From: Deferribacter abyssi
Lineage (GTDB): Bacteria; Chrysiogenota; Deferribacteres; Deferribacterales; Deferribacteraceae
Length of the DNA stretch: 64,000 bases
Assembly (NCBI RefSeq): GCF_049472655.1
Contig: NZ_JAQNCS010000001.1
Coordinates: 124,001 to 188,000, forward strand
Direction: 5' to 3'
Of the stretch, positions 1 to 8,974 are shown piece after piece. Under the pieces are notes generated by a model. That model saw only the letters and a program-made list of their open reading frames with translations, searched no databases and was not told the origin of the DNA. The translations under genes were made by a program, and so were the position numbers. Within the stretch, counting starts at the first letter, position 1. Every line of letters starts with the position of its first letter.

Positions 1-855
1 AACAGGAAAGTAATAGAATCACTTATTAAAGCAGGTGCAATGGATTCTTTTGAAAAAAAGAGAAGACAGCTTTTGCAGGTACTTGATACTGCTATGGAGA
101 TAGGACAAAAAGAGCAACATTTAAAAAAGGAAGGTATTATTACCATTGAGGATTTGTTGAAGGAAAATGGGGAAACTGTTGAAGAAGAATTTTATCCAGA
201 TGTGGATGAGATGCCGGAAAATGAGCTTTTAAAGTTTGAAAAAGAGGTGCTGGGGTTTTATCTTTCGAATCATCCTTTAGTGAATTATTCTAGTATACTT
301 GAAATATTTACCAAAAAATCAGCTGATATAGAAAAAAGTGATGAGAGCAATGTGGTAACAGTGGGTGGAATTGTAAAAAGTGTGAAGAATTACATTACAA
401 AAACCAATGAAAGGATGGCGTTTGTAACTTTAGAGGATTTAGAAGGGACAATGGATGTGGTGGTTTTTCCAAAGCTTTACAAAGAGCATGTGAGACATTT
501 AGATGAGGATAGTATTATAATTGTGAAAGGGACTGTCAATTTTAAAGAGGATGAATATTCTATTGTGGCTGAGGAAATATACCATATCGAGGAAGCCTTT
601 GATAAGCTTATTTCTGCAATCAAAGTAAAAATAAATGCAACAGGGTTTAATGAGAATCTTTGTAATGAATTGAAAAAGGTTATTATAAGTGAGAAGGGGG
701 AAAAGCCCGTATATTTCGAAGTAGAGGTACAAAGTAAAGGTAAAGTATTAATAAAGGCATCAGATGAATACAGAGTAAGTCCAAAACTTGGTCTTTTTAG
801 ACAGCTGGATAGTCTGCTTGGAGATAACAGATACAGTGTAGAGGTCGATATATGA
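1..855 (+). CDS. dnaE: DNA polymerase III subunit alpha, C-terminal part (partial)
   Basis: The reading frame is open from base 1 and enters the window mid-gene, so only the last 284 residues of the replicative polymerase alpha subunit are present. The first residues (NRKVIESLIKAGAMDSF) are the typical helix-hairpin-helix end of the DnaE finger/tandem HhH region, followed by a charged linker. An OB-fold nucleic-acid-binding domain follows, seen as TVGGIVKSVKNYITK and a later LEDLEGTMDVVVFP stretch. The remaining ~100 residues are the poorly conserved tail. Its stop TGA overlaps the start ATG of thiD (ATGA), so the two are probably co-transcribed. The catalytic PHP and palm domains lie outside the window. 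The first internal ATG at 40 is not the gene start. Confidence 0.95.
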   Translation, partial: NRKVIESLIKAGAMDSFEKKRRQLLQVLDTAMEIGQKEQHLKKEGIITIEDLLKENGETVEEEFYPDVDEMPENELLKFEKEVLGFYLSNHPLVNYSSILEIFTKKSADIEKSDESNVVTVGGIVKSVKNYITKTNERMAFVTLEDLEGTMDVVVFPKLYKEHVRHLDEDSIIIVKGTVNFKEDEYSIVAEEIYHIEEAFDKLISAIKVKINATGFNENLCNELKKVIISEKGEKPVYFEVEVQSKGKVLIKASDEYRVSPKLGLFRQLDSLLGDNRYSVEVDI

Positions 856-1619
856 GTCTGTCTGTGGTATTGAGTATAGCAGGTTCAGATGGTAGCTCTG
901 GTGCTGGTATTCAGGCTGACTTAAAAACATTTTCTGCCTTAGGTGTTTATGGCTTGACAGTAATTACAGCTATTACCATACAAAATACGCAGGGAGTCAA
1001 AGAAATTTTCCCTATGCCATTGAAGATGATTGAAAAACAGCTGGATATATTGTTTGCTGATTTCAAGATTGATATTGTAAAAATAGGAATGTTGGCAGCT
1101 GCCGATATAGCTGATTTCGTTGGGTATTATTTGTCTAAAAAGCAAGTACCTTTTATTCTTGATACTATCTTTAAAGCAAGTGATGGTACATCTCTTTTTG
1201 ATGGCTCCTTTGATAATTTGATTTCCAATGCATTTATGGTAACTCCAAATTTGGATGAAGCCTCTACTATAGCCGGAATAGAAATTAAGGATGTGAATGG
1301 TATGATGGAGGGAGCAAAAAGAATTAAAGAAAAAGGTGCAAAATATGCATTAATTAAAGGCGGGCATTTGCGAGGTGAAGAAGCAGTGGATATACTGTTT
1401 GATGGAAGTAATTATGAAGTATTTACTTCTACTAAAGTGAAAACTGGTAATACACATGGGACGGGTTGTACTTTATCTTCAGCCATAGCTGCAAACATTG
1501 CTAAAGGAATGCCTGTGGTGATAGCGGTGAGAAAAGCTAAGGAATTTTTAACAGAATCATTATTAAGAGGAAAAAATTATAAGCTTGGTAAAGGGCGAGG
1601 CCCATTAATCCATTTCTGA
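852..1619 (+). CDS. thiD: Hydroxymethylpyrimidine/phosphomethylpyrimidine kinase
   Basis: A 255-residue ribokinase-fold kinase that phosphorylates 4-amino-5-hydroxymethyl-2-methylpyrimidine and then its monophosphate, supplying the pyrimidine half of thiamine. The N-terminus SIAGSDGSSGAGIQADLKTF is the family signature that binds the pyrimidine. Also visible are VTPNLDEAS and the anion-hole/catalytic motif KTGNTHGTGCTLSSAIAA near residues 197-214, with the usual GTGC. Length is normal for ThiD. It begins inside the dnaE stop codon (ATGA overlap), so it relies on translational coupling. The thiazole genes thiG and thiH lie nearby on the other strand in a separate transcript. Confidence 0.95.
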   Translation: MSLSVVLSIAGSDGSSGAGIQADLKTFSALGVYGLTVITAITIQNTQGVKEIFPMPLKMIEKQLDILFADFKIDIVKIGMLAAADIADFVGYYLSKKQVPFILDTIFKASDGTSLFDGSFDNLISNAFMVTPNLDEASTIAGIEIKDVNGMMEGAKRIKEKGAKYALIKGGHLRGEEAVDILFDGSNYEVFTSTKVKTGNTHGTGCTLSSAIAANIAKGMPVVIAVRKAKEFLTESLLRGKNYKLGKGRGPLIHF

Positions 1620-1643
1620 AAAATTTAGATAATCAGGAAATGG
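1610..1643. other. Hairpin spanning the thiD and C45-hydrolase stop codons
   Basis: CCATTTCTGA (1610-1619) can pair with TCAGGAAATGG (1633-1643) with one bulged base. It covers the thiD stop and sits over the stop of the convergent gene, which ends at 1625. Neither side carries a good U-tract, so it could be a weak bidirectional terminator or an mRNA 3'-end stabiliser. The pairing is seen directly; the function is a guess. Confidence 0.35.
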
Positions 1644-3214
1644 GAAAGGAAAAAGTTTGGTACAACTTTTTTGAAAAAGTTTTTATCTGCCCCTTTTGTA
1701 TAAAGTTTTAATGTTAGAATGTTTAAATCTACAAATCTGTGATTTTGTAAAATATCCGCATATAGCTCTGTTGCTGTCTTTTTCTTGCCGGTGAAATCTT
1801 CTATGGCCGCAACTAGCAGTTTTATCATTCCAAGTCTATATGAGTCCAAATAAGTTTTTTCTAAAGCTTTGTAAAGTTTCTCTTTTGCTTTTATAAAATC
1901 TTCCTTTTTAATTAATAAAATAGCATAAAGTAGAAGAGTAAAATAGCTATCATTAAGATTTTCTCCTAGTTTGTCAAGAATGTTTATGCATTTTTCATAG
2001 TCCTGATTAGTGTATAAAATATCCATCACACTTACAACAGCATTATAGAATGCTCTTTTTTTCTCATCTTGGATAATATTTATTTTATCGATTTCATTCA
2101 GTTCACCTTTGAAGGTTTTAGATAAGTCGTAGATTTTGTTTATTCCAACTCCAGCGGGAGAATGATTTTCGCCTAATGATAATCTTTCGTTGTTTACGTC
2201 AAAAATAGCAGATGTGACAGTAAAGCTATTTGCTACAGTGTGACCAAAAGGGTCCTTGTTACCATGATAGTAATCTGAGGTATTACTAATTATTCTGATT
2301 GCATTTTTCAGAGAAAAAGTTTGTTTATCTGATAATAGGCGTTTGAGATGGTTGTTTCTGTAAAAATTATTTTGTATCCATATATAGGATGGGTACAGTT
2401 CAGAAGATTGTTGTTCTCTGGTCATATAAAAGTTGTTGTATATAAAAGGCAGACTATTAAGCTCTTTTATGCAGGTTTTCTTACCGTTAAATTCAATCAA
2501 AACACCTTTGTTTTCCTTGTGACTGAATACTATAAAAGCCCATCCGCTGACAGTGGGCTTATCCTTTACAATTTTTAATACATCAGAAATTGATGTTGCT
2601 TTTGTAATTACCTGAAAAGCAAGGTCTGTTACAAGAGAACCTTTTAAATTTACTTCTTTAGTGAAAAGCATATGAACAGATAAAGAGATACCTGCTTCAT
2701 TTAAGGCTGTGATACCTATGACAGGTAGTCCCATAGTGGTAATGTTTACCGACTTTACTGTATTTGGAAAATCGAAGAGCATTACAGTATGATTTTTTGT
2801 CCAAAGTTTTCCACCAAAATAGTCGAGGTTTCTACAATGTAGAACACCATTTTCTGTGGGTAAAAGGAGTGTGGAACAGCCTAAAAAAACATGAGGAATA
2901 TTTAGGTACATTTTACTACCGGTTTTTGACAGCATATATGAGAAAATATCCGGAAAGCTTACTGCTAATAGTAGATCGTTTAATGAAATATTATTTACAG
3001 TTGCATAACTATTTAAAAAATTAAGGTATTCTTGGCTTAAGTTCTTTTTAATCTTGTATACTAAAATTTTTACAAAATTGTTTATGAAATATGCGATAGC
3101 ATTATTAGAAGTTAGTTTTAAAGAGTTTTGTAGTAGTTTTTGAAAAAAGAAGAAAGTTTCTTTATGTTTTTCCACTACGAGATCATTTTCATTTTTTACA
3201 TGCCATAAATTCAT
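1625..3214 (-). CDS. C45-type (acyl-transferase/NAAA-like) Ntn hydrolase with C-terminal TPR-like helices
   Basis: A 529-residue protein. Residues ~105-330 resemble the peptidase C45 / penicillin acyltransferase Ntn-hydrolase family: FLGCSTLLLPTENGVLHCRN gives the likely nucleophile Cys113 after Gly112, followed by the NLDY motif; GITALNEAGISLS and a later SGWAFIVFS segment also fit. These enzymes self-cleave before the Cys and then hydrolyse or transfer amide bonds. From ~380 to the end come amphipathic helices with TPR-like spacing. No signal peptide is obvious, so it is probably cytoplasmic. It overlaps the end of ogt by 26 nt and is last in the run of minus-strand genes. It has its own GGAGGA ribosome site. 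The substrate cannot be told. Confidence 0.7.
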   Translation of the reverse strand: MNLWHVKNENDLVVEKHKETFFFFQKLLQNSLKLTSNNAIAYFINNFVKILVYKIKKNLSQEYLNFLNSYATVNNISLNDLLLAVSFPDIFSYMLSKTGSKMYLNIPHVFLGCSTLLLPTENGVLHCRNLDYFGGKLWTKNHTVMLFDFPNTVKSVNITTMGLPVIGITALNEAGISLSVHMLFTKEVNLKGSLVTDLAFQVITKATSISDVLKIVKDKPTVSGWAFIVFSHKENKGVLIEFNGKKTCIKELNSLPFIYNNFYMTREQQSSELYPSYIWIQNNFYRNNHLKRLLSDKQTFSLKNAIRIISNTSDYYHGNKDPFGHTVANSFTVTSAIFDVNNERLSLGENHSPAGVGINKIYDLSKTFKGELNEIDKINIIQDEKKRAFYNAVVSVMDILYTNQDYEKCINILDKLGENLNDSYFTLLLYAILLIKKEDFIKAKEKLYKALEKTYLDSYRLGMIKLLVAAIEDFTGKKKTATELYADILQNHRFVDLNILTLKLYTKGADKNFFKKVVPNFFLSHFLII

Positions 3215-3671
3215 AGACTTCCTCCCATTTTAGTAAACGCTTTTTATTTGAAGGGCTATAAAAGAAGCCCCCAATTCCATTTTTTGATACTACTCTGTGA
3301 CAAGGAATAATAAGAGGATATGGATTTTTTGCCATTGCATTCCCCACTACCCTTGCTCCTCGTGTGATACCAACTCTTTGAGCTAATTCACCATAGGTTA
3401 TAGTTTCTCCTGGTTTTATCTTCATCAGTGCTAAGTATATTTTTTTATAGTTATCGGTGATTTTTTCCCATTCTAGATAAGAGACTAAGTAATCATTTGG
3501 CATGTTTAGATAGTTTTTGAAAAATTTTAAAATATTTGAGGGTATTTTTTTTGTGTTAGTTTCAAGGATGTTATCGAAAATAATTGTTGTTTGAACGATT
3601 TTTTTTAGTTTTTCATCAAAATCAACTTTTACTCCAAGCTCGCTGGATAAAGAGATAGTAGCGGCAGTCAT
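3189..3671 (-). CDS. ogt: Methylated-DNA--protein-cysteine methyltransferase
   Basis: A 160-residue suicide DNA-repair protein that moves O6-alkyl groups from guanine to its own cysteine. The C-terminal ~85 residues hold the signature: KPGETITYGELAQRVG (helix-turn-helix start), ARVVGNAMAKNPYPLIIPCH with acceptor Cys124 in PCHR, and VVSKNGIGGF. The N-terminal ~75 residues are the divergent ribonuclease-like domain. It lacks an Ada N-terminal methylphosphate domain, so it is an Ogt/MGMT type. It starts 3 nt after the upstream methyltransferase stop, with GAGGT as ribosome site, and overlaps the downstream hydrolase by 26 nt. Confidence 0.93.
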   Translation of the reverse strand: MTAATISLSSELGVKVDFDEKLKKIVQTTIIFDNILETNTKKIPSNILKFFKNYLNMPNDYLVSYLEWEKITDNYKKIYLALMKIKPGETITYGELAQRVGITRGARVVGNAMAKNPYPLIIPCHRVVSKNGIGGFFYSPSNKKRLLKWEEVYEFMACKK

Positions 3672-3674
3672 CTT

Positions 3675-4859
3675 TTACCTCAATGTGAGATATGCTATAG
3701 ATTCAATATGATATGTATTAGGAAACATGTCAATTATGTAAAAATTTTCAAGTTGGTATTTATCTATTAAATTTGAAATATCTCTTGCCATTGTAGCAGG
3801 ATTGCATGAAACATATATGATTTTTTCAAAAGGATGGTTGAGGGCAAGTTTTATAACATTTTTAGATAAACCAGATCTTGGAGGATCAACAAAAAGAATA
3901 TTATGATTTTTCAATATGCTTTGTTGTAATTTTTCAACCTTTTCTGTGAATACGTTTAAATTATTAAGGTTTAGTTCTTTTAAGAGTTTTGTCGCTTCAA
4001 AATTTTCTTCCACGGCAGTTACCGATTCAGTTTTTCTAGATATAGTATTGGTAAAGAAACCGCTACCTGAATAAAGTTCTAACACTCTATCATTCTTTTT
4101 TAAAAATTTTGTGGAATAGCAGAGAAAATTACCAAGAAGATATCTGTTTGATTGGCTGAAAGAGTCAAATCCACAGTAGTAAAATATATCATCAACGCTG
4201 ATTTTTATTTTTTCTTGTCCAAAAATTTTATTTCTAGTTTTTATCCCCACGACATTTTCGATTTCGATACTATCTTTCTTAATTTTACCTTCAAAATTTA
4301 TAAGTGCCTCACCCTCTTCATTTTCAATAATGTAACATTTTGTTGGAGCATCTGAATTCGCAAATCTTAAAAACTCTTTGATTTTTTCAATCATTGATGT
4401 TTTACAAATTAAGCAATTTTCAACCTGTATAAATCTGTTACTCTTGAAACCTAAAAAGCCAGATTTGTTTTTCAAAATTCTAAATGTTGCTCTGAATCTG
4501 TATCTATCAGGGAATGAGCTTATTATTTCATCTATCTTAAAATTAGAGATTCTTCGAAAAAAGTTTTTTACGATTTTTTCCTTTATTGTAAGCTGACTGC
4601 CGTAATCAATATGTCCAAAAAGGCACCCTCCACATTGGAAAAGATAGGGACAGGCTATTTCTTTTCGGTGATAAGATTTTTCTTTGATTTGTAATAGTTT
4701 TCCGAAAGCATGAGTTTTTTTCTGCGTGGTTATTTGAAAGTCCACAATATCCCCTTCCACTGTAAAGGGGATAAAAACAGTGTAGCTACCTTCAATTTTT
4801 GCAACCCCATAACCACCATAGGCTGTATCAATGATGGGGATATTATTATAGATTTTCAT
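3675..4859 (-). CDS. rlmD: 23S rRNA (uracil-5-)-methyltransferase, RlmD/RumA type
   Basis: A SAM-dependent RNA m5U methyltransferase of the TrmA/RlmD family, 394 residues. It has an N-terminal TRAM-like RNA-binding domain (residues ~1-60) and a cluster of cysteines (Cys70, Cys76, Cys79 in CPYLFQCGGC, plus NCLIC further on) matching the [4Fe-4S] site of RlmD. SAM-binding VLELYSGSGFFTN, VDPPRSGLS and catalytic Cys in YVSCNPATMARD follow. The start is placed at 4859, where the ATG shares its A with the thiH stop (TGATG). An in-frame upstream extension to 4895 would run into thiH and adds nothing conserved. Site specificity (U1939, U747 or tRNA U54) is not determined. Confidence 0.85.
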   Translation of the reverse strand: MKIYNNIPIIDTAYGGYGVAKIEGSYTVFIPFTVEGDIVDFQITTQKKTHAFGKLLQIKEKSYHRKEIACPYLFQCGGCLFGHIDYGSQLTIKEKIVKNFFRRISNFKIDEIISSFPDRYRFRATFRILKNKSGFLGFKSNRFIQVENCLICKTSMIEKIKEFLRFANSDAPTKCYIIENEEGEALINFEGKIKKDSIEIENVVGIKTRNKIFGQEKIKISVDDIFYYCGFDSFSQSNRYLLGNFLCYSTKFLKKNDRVLELYSGSGFFTNTISRKTESVTAVEENFEATKLLKELNLNNLNVFTEKVEKLQQSILKNHNILFVDPPRSGLSKNVIKLALNHPFEKIIYVSCNPATMARDISNLIDKYQLENFYIIDMFPNTYHIESIAYLTLR

Positions 4860-5986
4860 CAAACTGATACAGGTTGGACAAAGGCTCTGTCCCAATCTTT
4901 TAGGACAGGGTCATACCCTTTTGACCTTATAACGTTTATAATCTCGTTCACTCCTCTATTATCTTCTATATGAAACTGCTCCGCCTTTTCATCTTCATGC
5001 AGTGCATAACCTCCAGGTTCTGTTTTAGAGCCTGCGCTCATCTGTGTAACACCAAGGGGGATGAGGTTATCTCTCAACCAAGCAGGTTCTCTTGTGGATA
5101 TTACGATACCCACATCATGCAAAAACATTCTCATTGCAACAATCGACTGCACGAGATTTTTATCCGACACATAACAGCGCGGAGCATAACATCCTTCAGC
5201 TTTTCTAATACGAGGGAAAGATACGGTAAAATGGGTCTTCCAATATTTTTTCATTAGATATTTTGCGTGTATTCCTACGAAAAACTCTTCTACTCTGAAG
5301 TCGTCAAGACCCATCAATGCTCCAATTCCTACTGTTCTAAGTCCTGCAGCAGCCCCTCTTTCTGGGGTTTCGAGTCTCCATAAAAAATCTTTTTTCTTAC
5401 CAGCAAGATGCACTTCATTATATGTTTTTCTGTTGTAAGTTTCTTGATAAATCGTTAAAAGGTCAACACCTGCATCTACAAGTGTTTTATAGCCTTCTAT
5501 ATCCAAAGGATAGATTTCTATACCTATTGACGAGAAATATTTACTGCATATTTCAGTAGCTTTTTTTAAGTAGTCAATGTTGGCAATTTTTGGTGCTTCA
5601 CCTGTTAGAAGTAGTATATGTTTTATTCCTGTGTCACTTACAGCTTTTGCTTCCACTTCGATTTCATCTTCGTTAAGTGTAATCCTAGGAATTTTGTTAT
5701 GCACGTTAAATCCGCAGTAGATACAAGAGTTTGTACAAACATTGGACAGATATAGTGGAGCATAGAGTTTTATTGTTTTTCCAAAGCGCATAACTGTGAT
5801 TTTATGAGCAGTTTGTGCTATCTCTTCAATATATCTTTCAGCAGCAGGTGAAAGTAAGGTGGCAAAGTCTTCATCTGTCAGGTGTTGCTTCCCAAGGGTG
5901 GAGGTTATATCAGTTTCATCTCTTGAATAAATAAAGTTTTTTATTTCATCCCAATCGTAGTGTTTGTATATATCATAAAAGCTCAT
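4859..5986 (-). CDS. thiH: 2-iminoacetate synthase (tyrosine lyase)
   Basis: A 375-residue radical SAM enzyme that splits tyrosine to give dehydroglycine (2-iminoacetate) for the thiamine thiazole ring in an oxygen-independent route. Motifs: LYLSNVCTNSCIYCGFN with Cys84, Cys88 and Cys91 for the [4Fe-4S] cluster, followed by LLLTGEAP and the ThiH-typical MSAGSKTEPGGYA near the C-terminus. It lies 1 nt after thiG and overlaps the next gene by one base, so it is in one operon with thiG. No thiS or thiF is seen here. Presence of ThiH rather than glycine oxidase ThiO suggests anaerobic or microaerobic life. Confidence 0.95.
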   Translation of the reverse strand: MSFYDIYKHYDWDEIKNFIYSRDETDITSTLGKQHLTDEDFATLLSPAAERYIEEIAQTAHKITVMRFGKTIKLYAPLYLSNVCTNSCIYCGFNVHNKIPRITLNEDEIEVEAKAVSDTGIKHILLLTGEAPKIANIDYLKKATEICSKYFSSIGIEIYPLDIEGYKTLVDAGVDLLTIYQETYNRKTYNEVHLAGKKKDFLWRLETPERGAAAGLRTVGIGALMGLDDFRVEEFFVGIHAKYLMKKYWKTHFTVSFPRIRKAEGCYAPRCYVSDKNLVQSIVAMRMFLHDVGIVISTREPAWLRDNLIPLGVTQMSAGSKTEPGGYALHEDEKAEQFHIEDNRGVNEIINVIRSKGYDPVLKDWDRAFVQPVSV

Positions 5987-5987
5987 T

Positions 5988-6764
5988 TTATTCCCTCAAA
6001 AATCCGGTTAGTGGACTCGATGCCTCAGCATATTGCTTTGCGGCGGGCAGTCCTGCGTCCCTTGCTACACATGCAGCTTCAACAGCAAGTTTAAAAGCAA
6101 TGGCCATTTTTACAGGATCGTTGGCAGTGGCAATGGCTGTATTGACAAGTACAGCATCTGCCCCCATTTCAATAGCAAGTGCAGCATGGCTTGGCGCTCC
6201 AAGACCTGCGTCTACTACCACCGGCACGTTGCTTTGTTCTATGATAATTTTCAGATTTTCTGCAGTTTTTATCCCTTTATTTGTTCCTATGGGTGCTCCA
6301 AGGGGCATAACGGTTACACACCCTATTTCTTCGAGTCTTTTAGCTAAAACTGGGTCTGCATTTATGTATGGCAAAACGTTGAATCCTTCTTTTACAAGTA
6401 ATTCAGCTGCTTTAAAGGTTTCTATGGGGTCAGGTAAAAGATAATATGGGTCTGGGGTAACTTCCAATTTTACCCACGGCTCACATCCAGCAGCTCTTGC
6501 CAATCTTGCAAGACGTACGGCTTCTTCAGCATCCCTTGCTCCGGAGGTGTTAGGAAGTAGGAGATATTTTTCTGTATCAATATGAGATAAAATATCATCC
6601 TGAGGATTACTTATATCCACACGTCTTAAAGCCACTGTGACAATTTCTGTTTCTGAAGCTTCAAGAGCTTTTTTCATAACTTCACTGTTTGGAAACTTAC
6701 CTGTGCCGACCATAAGACGACTTTTGAATGTTCTGTTTGCAATGATTAATTCGTTTTTAAACAT
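5988..6764 (-). CDS. thiG: Thiazole synthase
   Basis: A 258-residue TIM-barrel enzyme that condenses deoxyxylulose 5-phosphate, dehydroglycine and ThiS thiocarboxylate into the thiazole phosphate. Signature segments include SRLMVGTGKFPNSEVMKKAL, VTVALRRVD, PNTSGARDAEEAVRLARLAR and WVKLEV with the likely Schiff-base Lys99, then PLGAPIGTNKGI and VVDAGLGAPSHAALAIEMGA near the phosphate site. Length is normal. It is preceded by GGAGT and lies 27 nt after the CBS gene, with thiH immediately after. Confidence 0.96.
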   Translation of the reverse strand: MFKNELIIANRTFKSRLMVGTGKFPNSEVMKKALEASETEIVTVALRRVDISNPQDDILSHIDTEKYLLLPNTSGARDAEEAVRLARLARAAGCEPWVKLEVTPDPYYLLPDPIETFKAAELLVKEGFNVLPYINADPVLAKRLEEIGCVTVMPLGAPIGTNKGIKTAENLKIIIEQSNVPVVVDAGLGAPSHAALAIEMGADAVLVNTAIATANDPVKMAIAFKLAVEAACVARDAGLPAAKQYAEASSPLTGFLRE

Positions 6765-6791
6765 TGTTACTCCAAGTTTTGTATTTGGCCT

Positions 6792-7262
6792 TTACCATTC
6801 AAATGAACAATTAGCCTCTTTTAGCATTCTTTTTACTACAGACCATGCATCAATTAACCCTTTTAATTTTTTGTCTCTATCAATAACTATAATAGTTCTA
6901 ACACATTTTTTGTCACTTATTAATTTTAATGCTACAGATAGCGTGCTTTCATCTTCATAAGCCCAATTATAATCGCTTTTCATTACATCTTTTACTTCTT
7001 TTTCAAGAGAATCACAAATTTTTTCAGAAAAATTTGGTAAGTCTGAAAAACCCATAACATTGTCAAGGTCACCATTAACTAAATATTGAGGAAGAATTTT
7101 TCTGATAATTTGCTTAGCTGTGATTAAACCCACTACAGTTCCATCATCATTTATAACAGGAACATCACATGGTTCTTTTTCCCATTTTTCAACTACTGAA
7201 CTCAATTTATCGTTGGGCTTTACTGTAAATTTTGGTGTGTACATTATTTGCTTTGCATACAT
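6792..7262 (-). CDS. CBS-domain pair protein
   Basis: A 156-residue protein made of two CBS motifs: VVEKWEKEPCDVPVINDDGT with VVGLITAKQII (residues ~20-60) and a C-terminal VALKLISDKKCVRTIIVIDR with KLKGLIDAWSVV. CBS pairs (Bateman modules) bind adenine nucleotides or SAM and act as small-molecule sensors. No catalytic domain is attached. The ATG at 7262 is chosen because GGAGG lies 5 nt upstream; a longer form would need a TTG overlapping that site. It is the first gene before thiG, so it may be cotranscribed with the thiamine genes, but a role there is unproven. Confidence 0.85.
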   Translation of the reverse strand: MYAKQIMYTPKFTVKPNDKLSSVVEKWEKEPCDVPVINDDGTVVGLITAKQIIRKILPQYLVNGDLDNVMGFSDLPNFSEKICDSLEKEVKDVMKSDYNWAYEDESTLSVALKLISDKKCVRTIIVIDRDKKLKGLIDAWSVVKRMLKEANCSFEW

Positions 7263-7390
7263 TTTATCCTCCAATTTTTGAAAAACATTATACTTTTTTT
7301 CTACTATATTTCAATTGATAAAAAATGGTATACAAATGTAAAAATTTTTTAGAAAGATGATTAACTTCAAATATGAAGTTTTGAACAAAG

Positions 7391-7412
7391 AAGAGGGGGA
7401 TTGTCCCCTCTT
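7391..7412 (-). terminator. Rho-independent terminator after the TraF-like gene
   Basis: AAGAGGGG (7391-7398) pairs with CCCCTCTT (7405-7412) around a 6-nt loop. On the minus strand the stem is followed by a short pyrimidine/T-rich stretch. It sits 12 nt after the stop of the outer-membrane protein gene that ends at 7424. Confidence 0.7.
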
Positions 7413-7423
7413 TAAAATTTTAA

Positions 7424-8887
7424 TTAGAATTCAAAGGAGAGTGCCACTTCTGCCTTGATTTCATTTGGTAAATCTTTGCCATCAATTGTAGTTGTTTTGT
7501 CGCTGAAGGCTATACCTGCATCAAGTCTAAAAAGATAAAAATTTAATCCTAAGCCAGCAGTGTATACGTTATCTATATCATTTTCTGCAAGGTTTTTGTA
7601 GTAACCAGCTCTGAGTGCTAAAAATTTTAACAGCTCGATTTCTGCTCCTATTGATATGTTTTGTGAGTCATAATCTTTTATATTAGTTTCATTTTTTGTA
7701 AGATCAATATCTGCTGCAAGTGTGAGCCAGCTAAATGGTGTGATTGCAATACCAGCTCTGGCTTGAGGATCCAATTCATAATCTCCTCCAGATGGCTTAT
7801 CAAATTTTGGAGTGTTTAAATTTCTACCAACAATTCCAAGAGTGATGGTATTTCCAATTTTATACATTGCACCTAGGTCAACACCAAAGGTTGTTGATTC
7901 TTCGTAATTATCTTTTGCTTTATCAAATAAGTCGTTGTCATTGTTGTTGTCATATAAAGAAACATAAGATTCATAGTAGCGGCCTTTCATGAACTTCACA
8001 TTACCACCAATGGCAAAATTTTTGTTAAATGCGTATCCGTAGCTTAAAGGGACTTCAAAATAAATAAGTCCCTTAAACCTAATTTTTGAGTCATTTTGAT
8101 CATATGTTCCACCAGTTTGCGCATTAGCAGCAACTTCTGCAGTTGTTATTACGGCATCGATTGTGTCATTGGTTACTGTGGAAATTCCATTATTTTTCAA
8201 AGTGTCGTCGATTGCGTAAACGAAATTTTGAGCTGTTGTTGAATCCCATCCTGGCAGATTAGATATTGTATTAACCAAGCTATTATATTGGTCATTACTT
8301 AGAACGTCTAAGGTGTTGTCTCCACCAATATTGGATAATTCTGTGATAATATTGTTGCTGTTGTTATCTACATTAATATTTTTTAAATCAAGCAATGGAG
8401 TAGCAGCAATATTACCTAAAGCAAAGACACCTATACCAAAATTACCTATTCTTGATGCGATGAAACCATTTGCTTTAAAAATAACACTATCTTTTTCAGT
8501 TATTTTATTCAGTTCACTAATGAGTTTTACATAGTCATTAAGTTTTGTAATCGATAAGGATCCATCAGTATTAATATCATTACTAACGCCTTCATAATCA
8601 TAGTCCAAGATATTATCAATTTTTTCACCTAAATCATTATGAATGGAATAACCAGCGCCAGCACCAATTCCCAATCCAAAGTCTCTGTTTTGATATCTTT
8701 TTACTTCTTTCTTTTTGTAAAAACCGAATGCTGCAGGATTCCAGTATGCAGCTGTTGAATCATTTACCACAGCAACATATGCTCCACCCATACCGAGTGC
8801 TCGAGGACCAACTATTTGCCACTTAGCAGAAAAAACTATTAGAGGAAAAAATAACATTATAATTATTAAAGAAAAAATTGATCGCAT
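7424..8887 (-). CDS. TraF/OmpP1-like outer-membrane beta-barrel protein
   Basis: A 487-residue exported protein. Residues 1-20 are a signal peptide ending ...IVFSA. The mature N-terminus GPRALGMGGAYVAVVNDSTA followed by AYWNPAAFGF is the hallmark of the conjugal-transfer TraF_2/PorV-like family of FadL-type barrels. The C-terminal half alternates hydrophobic and polar residues, as in beta strands, and ends in a terminal Phe (ALSFEF), the usual outer-membrane assembly signal. An Asp/Asn-rich middle part (~160-270) looks like an extended loop or insert. It has a GGAGGT ribosome site and a terminator, so it is monocistronic. The transported substrate, if any, is unknown; despite the family name there is no conjugation context. 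Confidence 0.8.
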   Translation of the reverse strand: MRSIFSLIIIMLFFPLIVFSAKWQIVGPRALGMGGAYVAVVNDSTAAYWNPAAFGFYKKKEVKRYQNRDFGLGIGAGAGYSIHNDLGEKIDNILDYDYEGVSNDINTDGSLSITKLNDYVKLISELNKITEKDSVIFKANGFIASRIGNFGIGVFALGNIAATPLLDLKNINVDNNSNNIITELSNIGGDNTLDVLSNDQYNSLVNTISNLPGWDSTTAQNFVYAIDDTLKNNGISTVTNDTIDAVITTAEVAANAQTGGTYDQNDSKIRFKGLIYFEVPLSYGYAFNKNFAIGGNVKFMKGRYYESYVSLYDNNNDNDLFDKAKDNYEESTTFGVDLGAMYKIGNTITLGIVGRNLNTPKFDKPSGGDYELDPQARAGIAITPFSWLTLAADIDLTKNETNIKDYDSQNISIGAEIELLKFLALRAGYYKNLAENDIDNVYTAGLGLNFYLFRLDAGIAFSDKTTTIDGKDLPNEIKAEVALSFEF

Positions 8888-8974
8888 TTCTACCTCCTAT
8901 CAAAAATTCTTTTTTATTATAACACGTGGTGAGAATATTAGTAAATTAAAGTTTAAAATATTTTATTGGAAATA

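Noticed and set aside
4860..4895. Longer start for the rlmD-like gene (12 extra residues)
   Set aside because: It would overlap thiH further; the family N-terminus and the TGATG coupling favour ATG 4859.
6033..6444. Two long plus-strand ORFs across thiG
   Set aside because: They lie antisense to a strongly conserved thiG and show no protein-family features.
7263..7390. Possible TPP riboswitch before the thiG operon
   Set aside because: No CUGAGA/THI-box consensus could be found; the region is simple AT-rich DNA.
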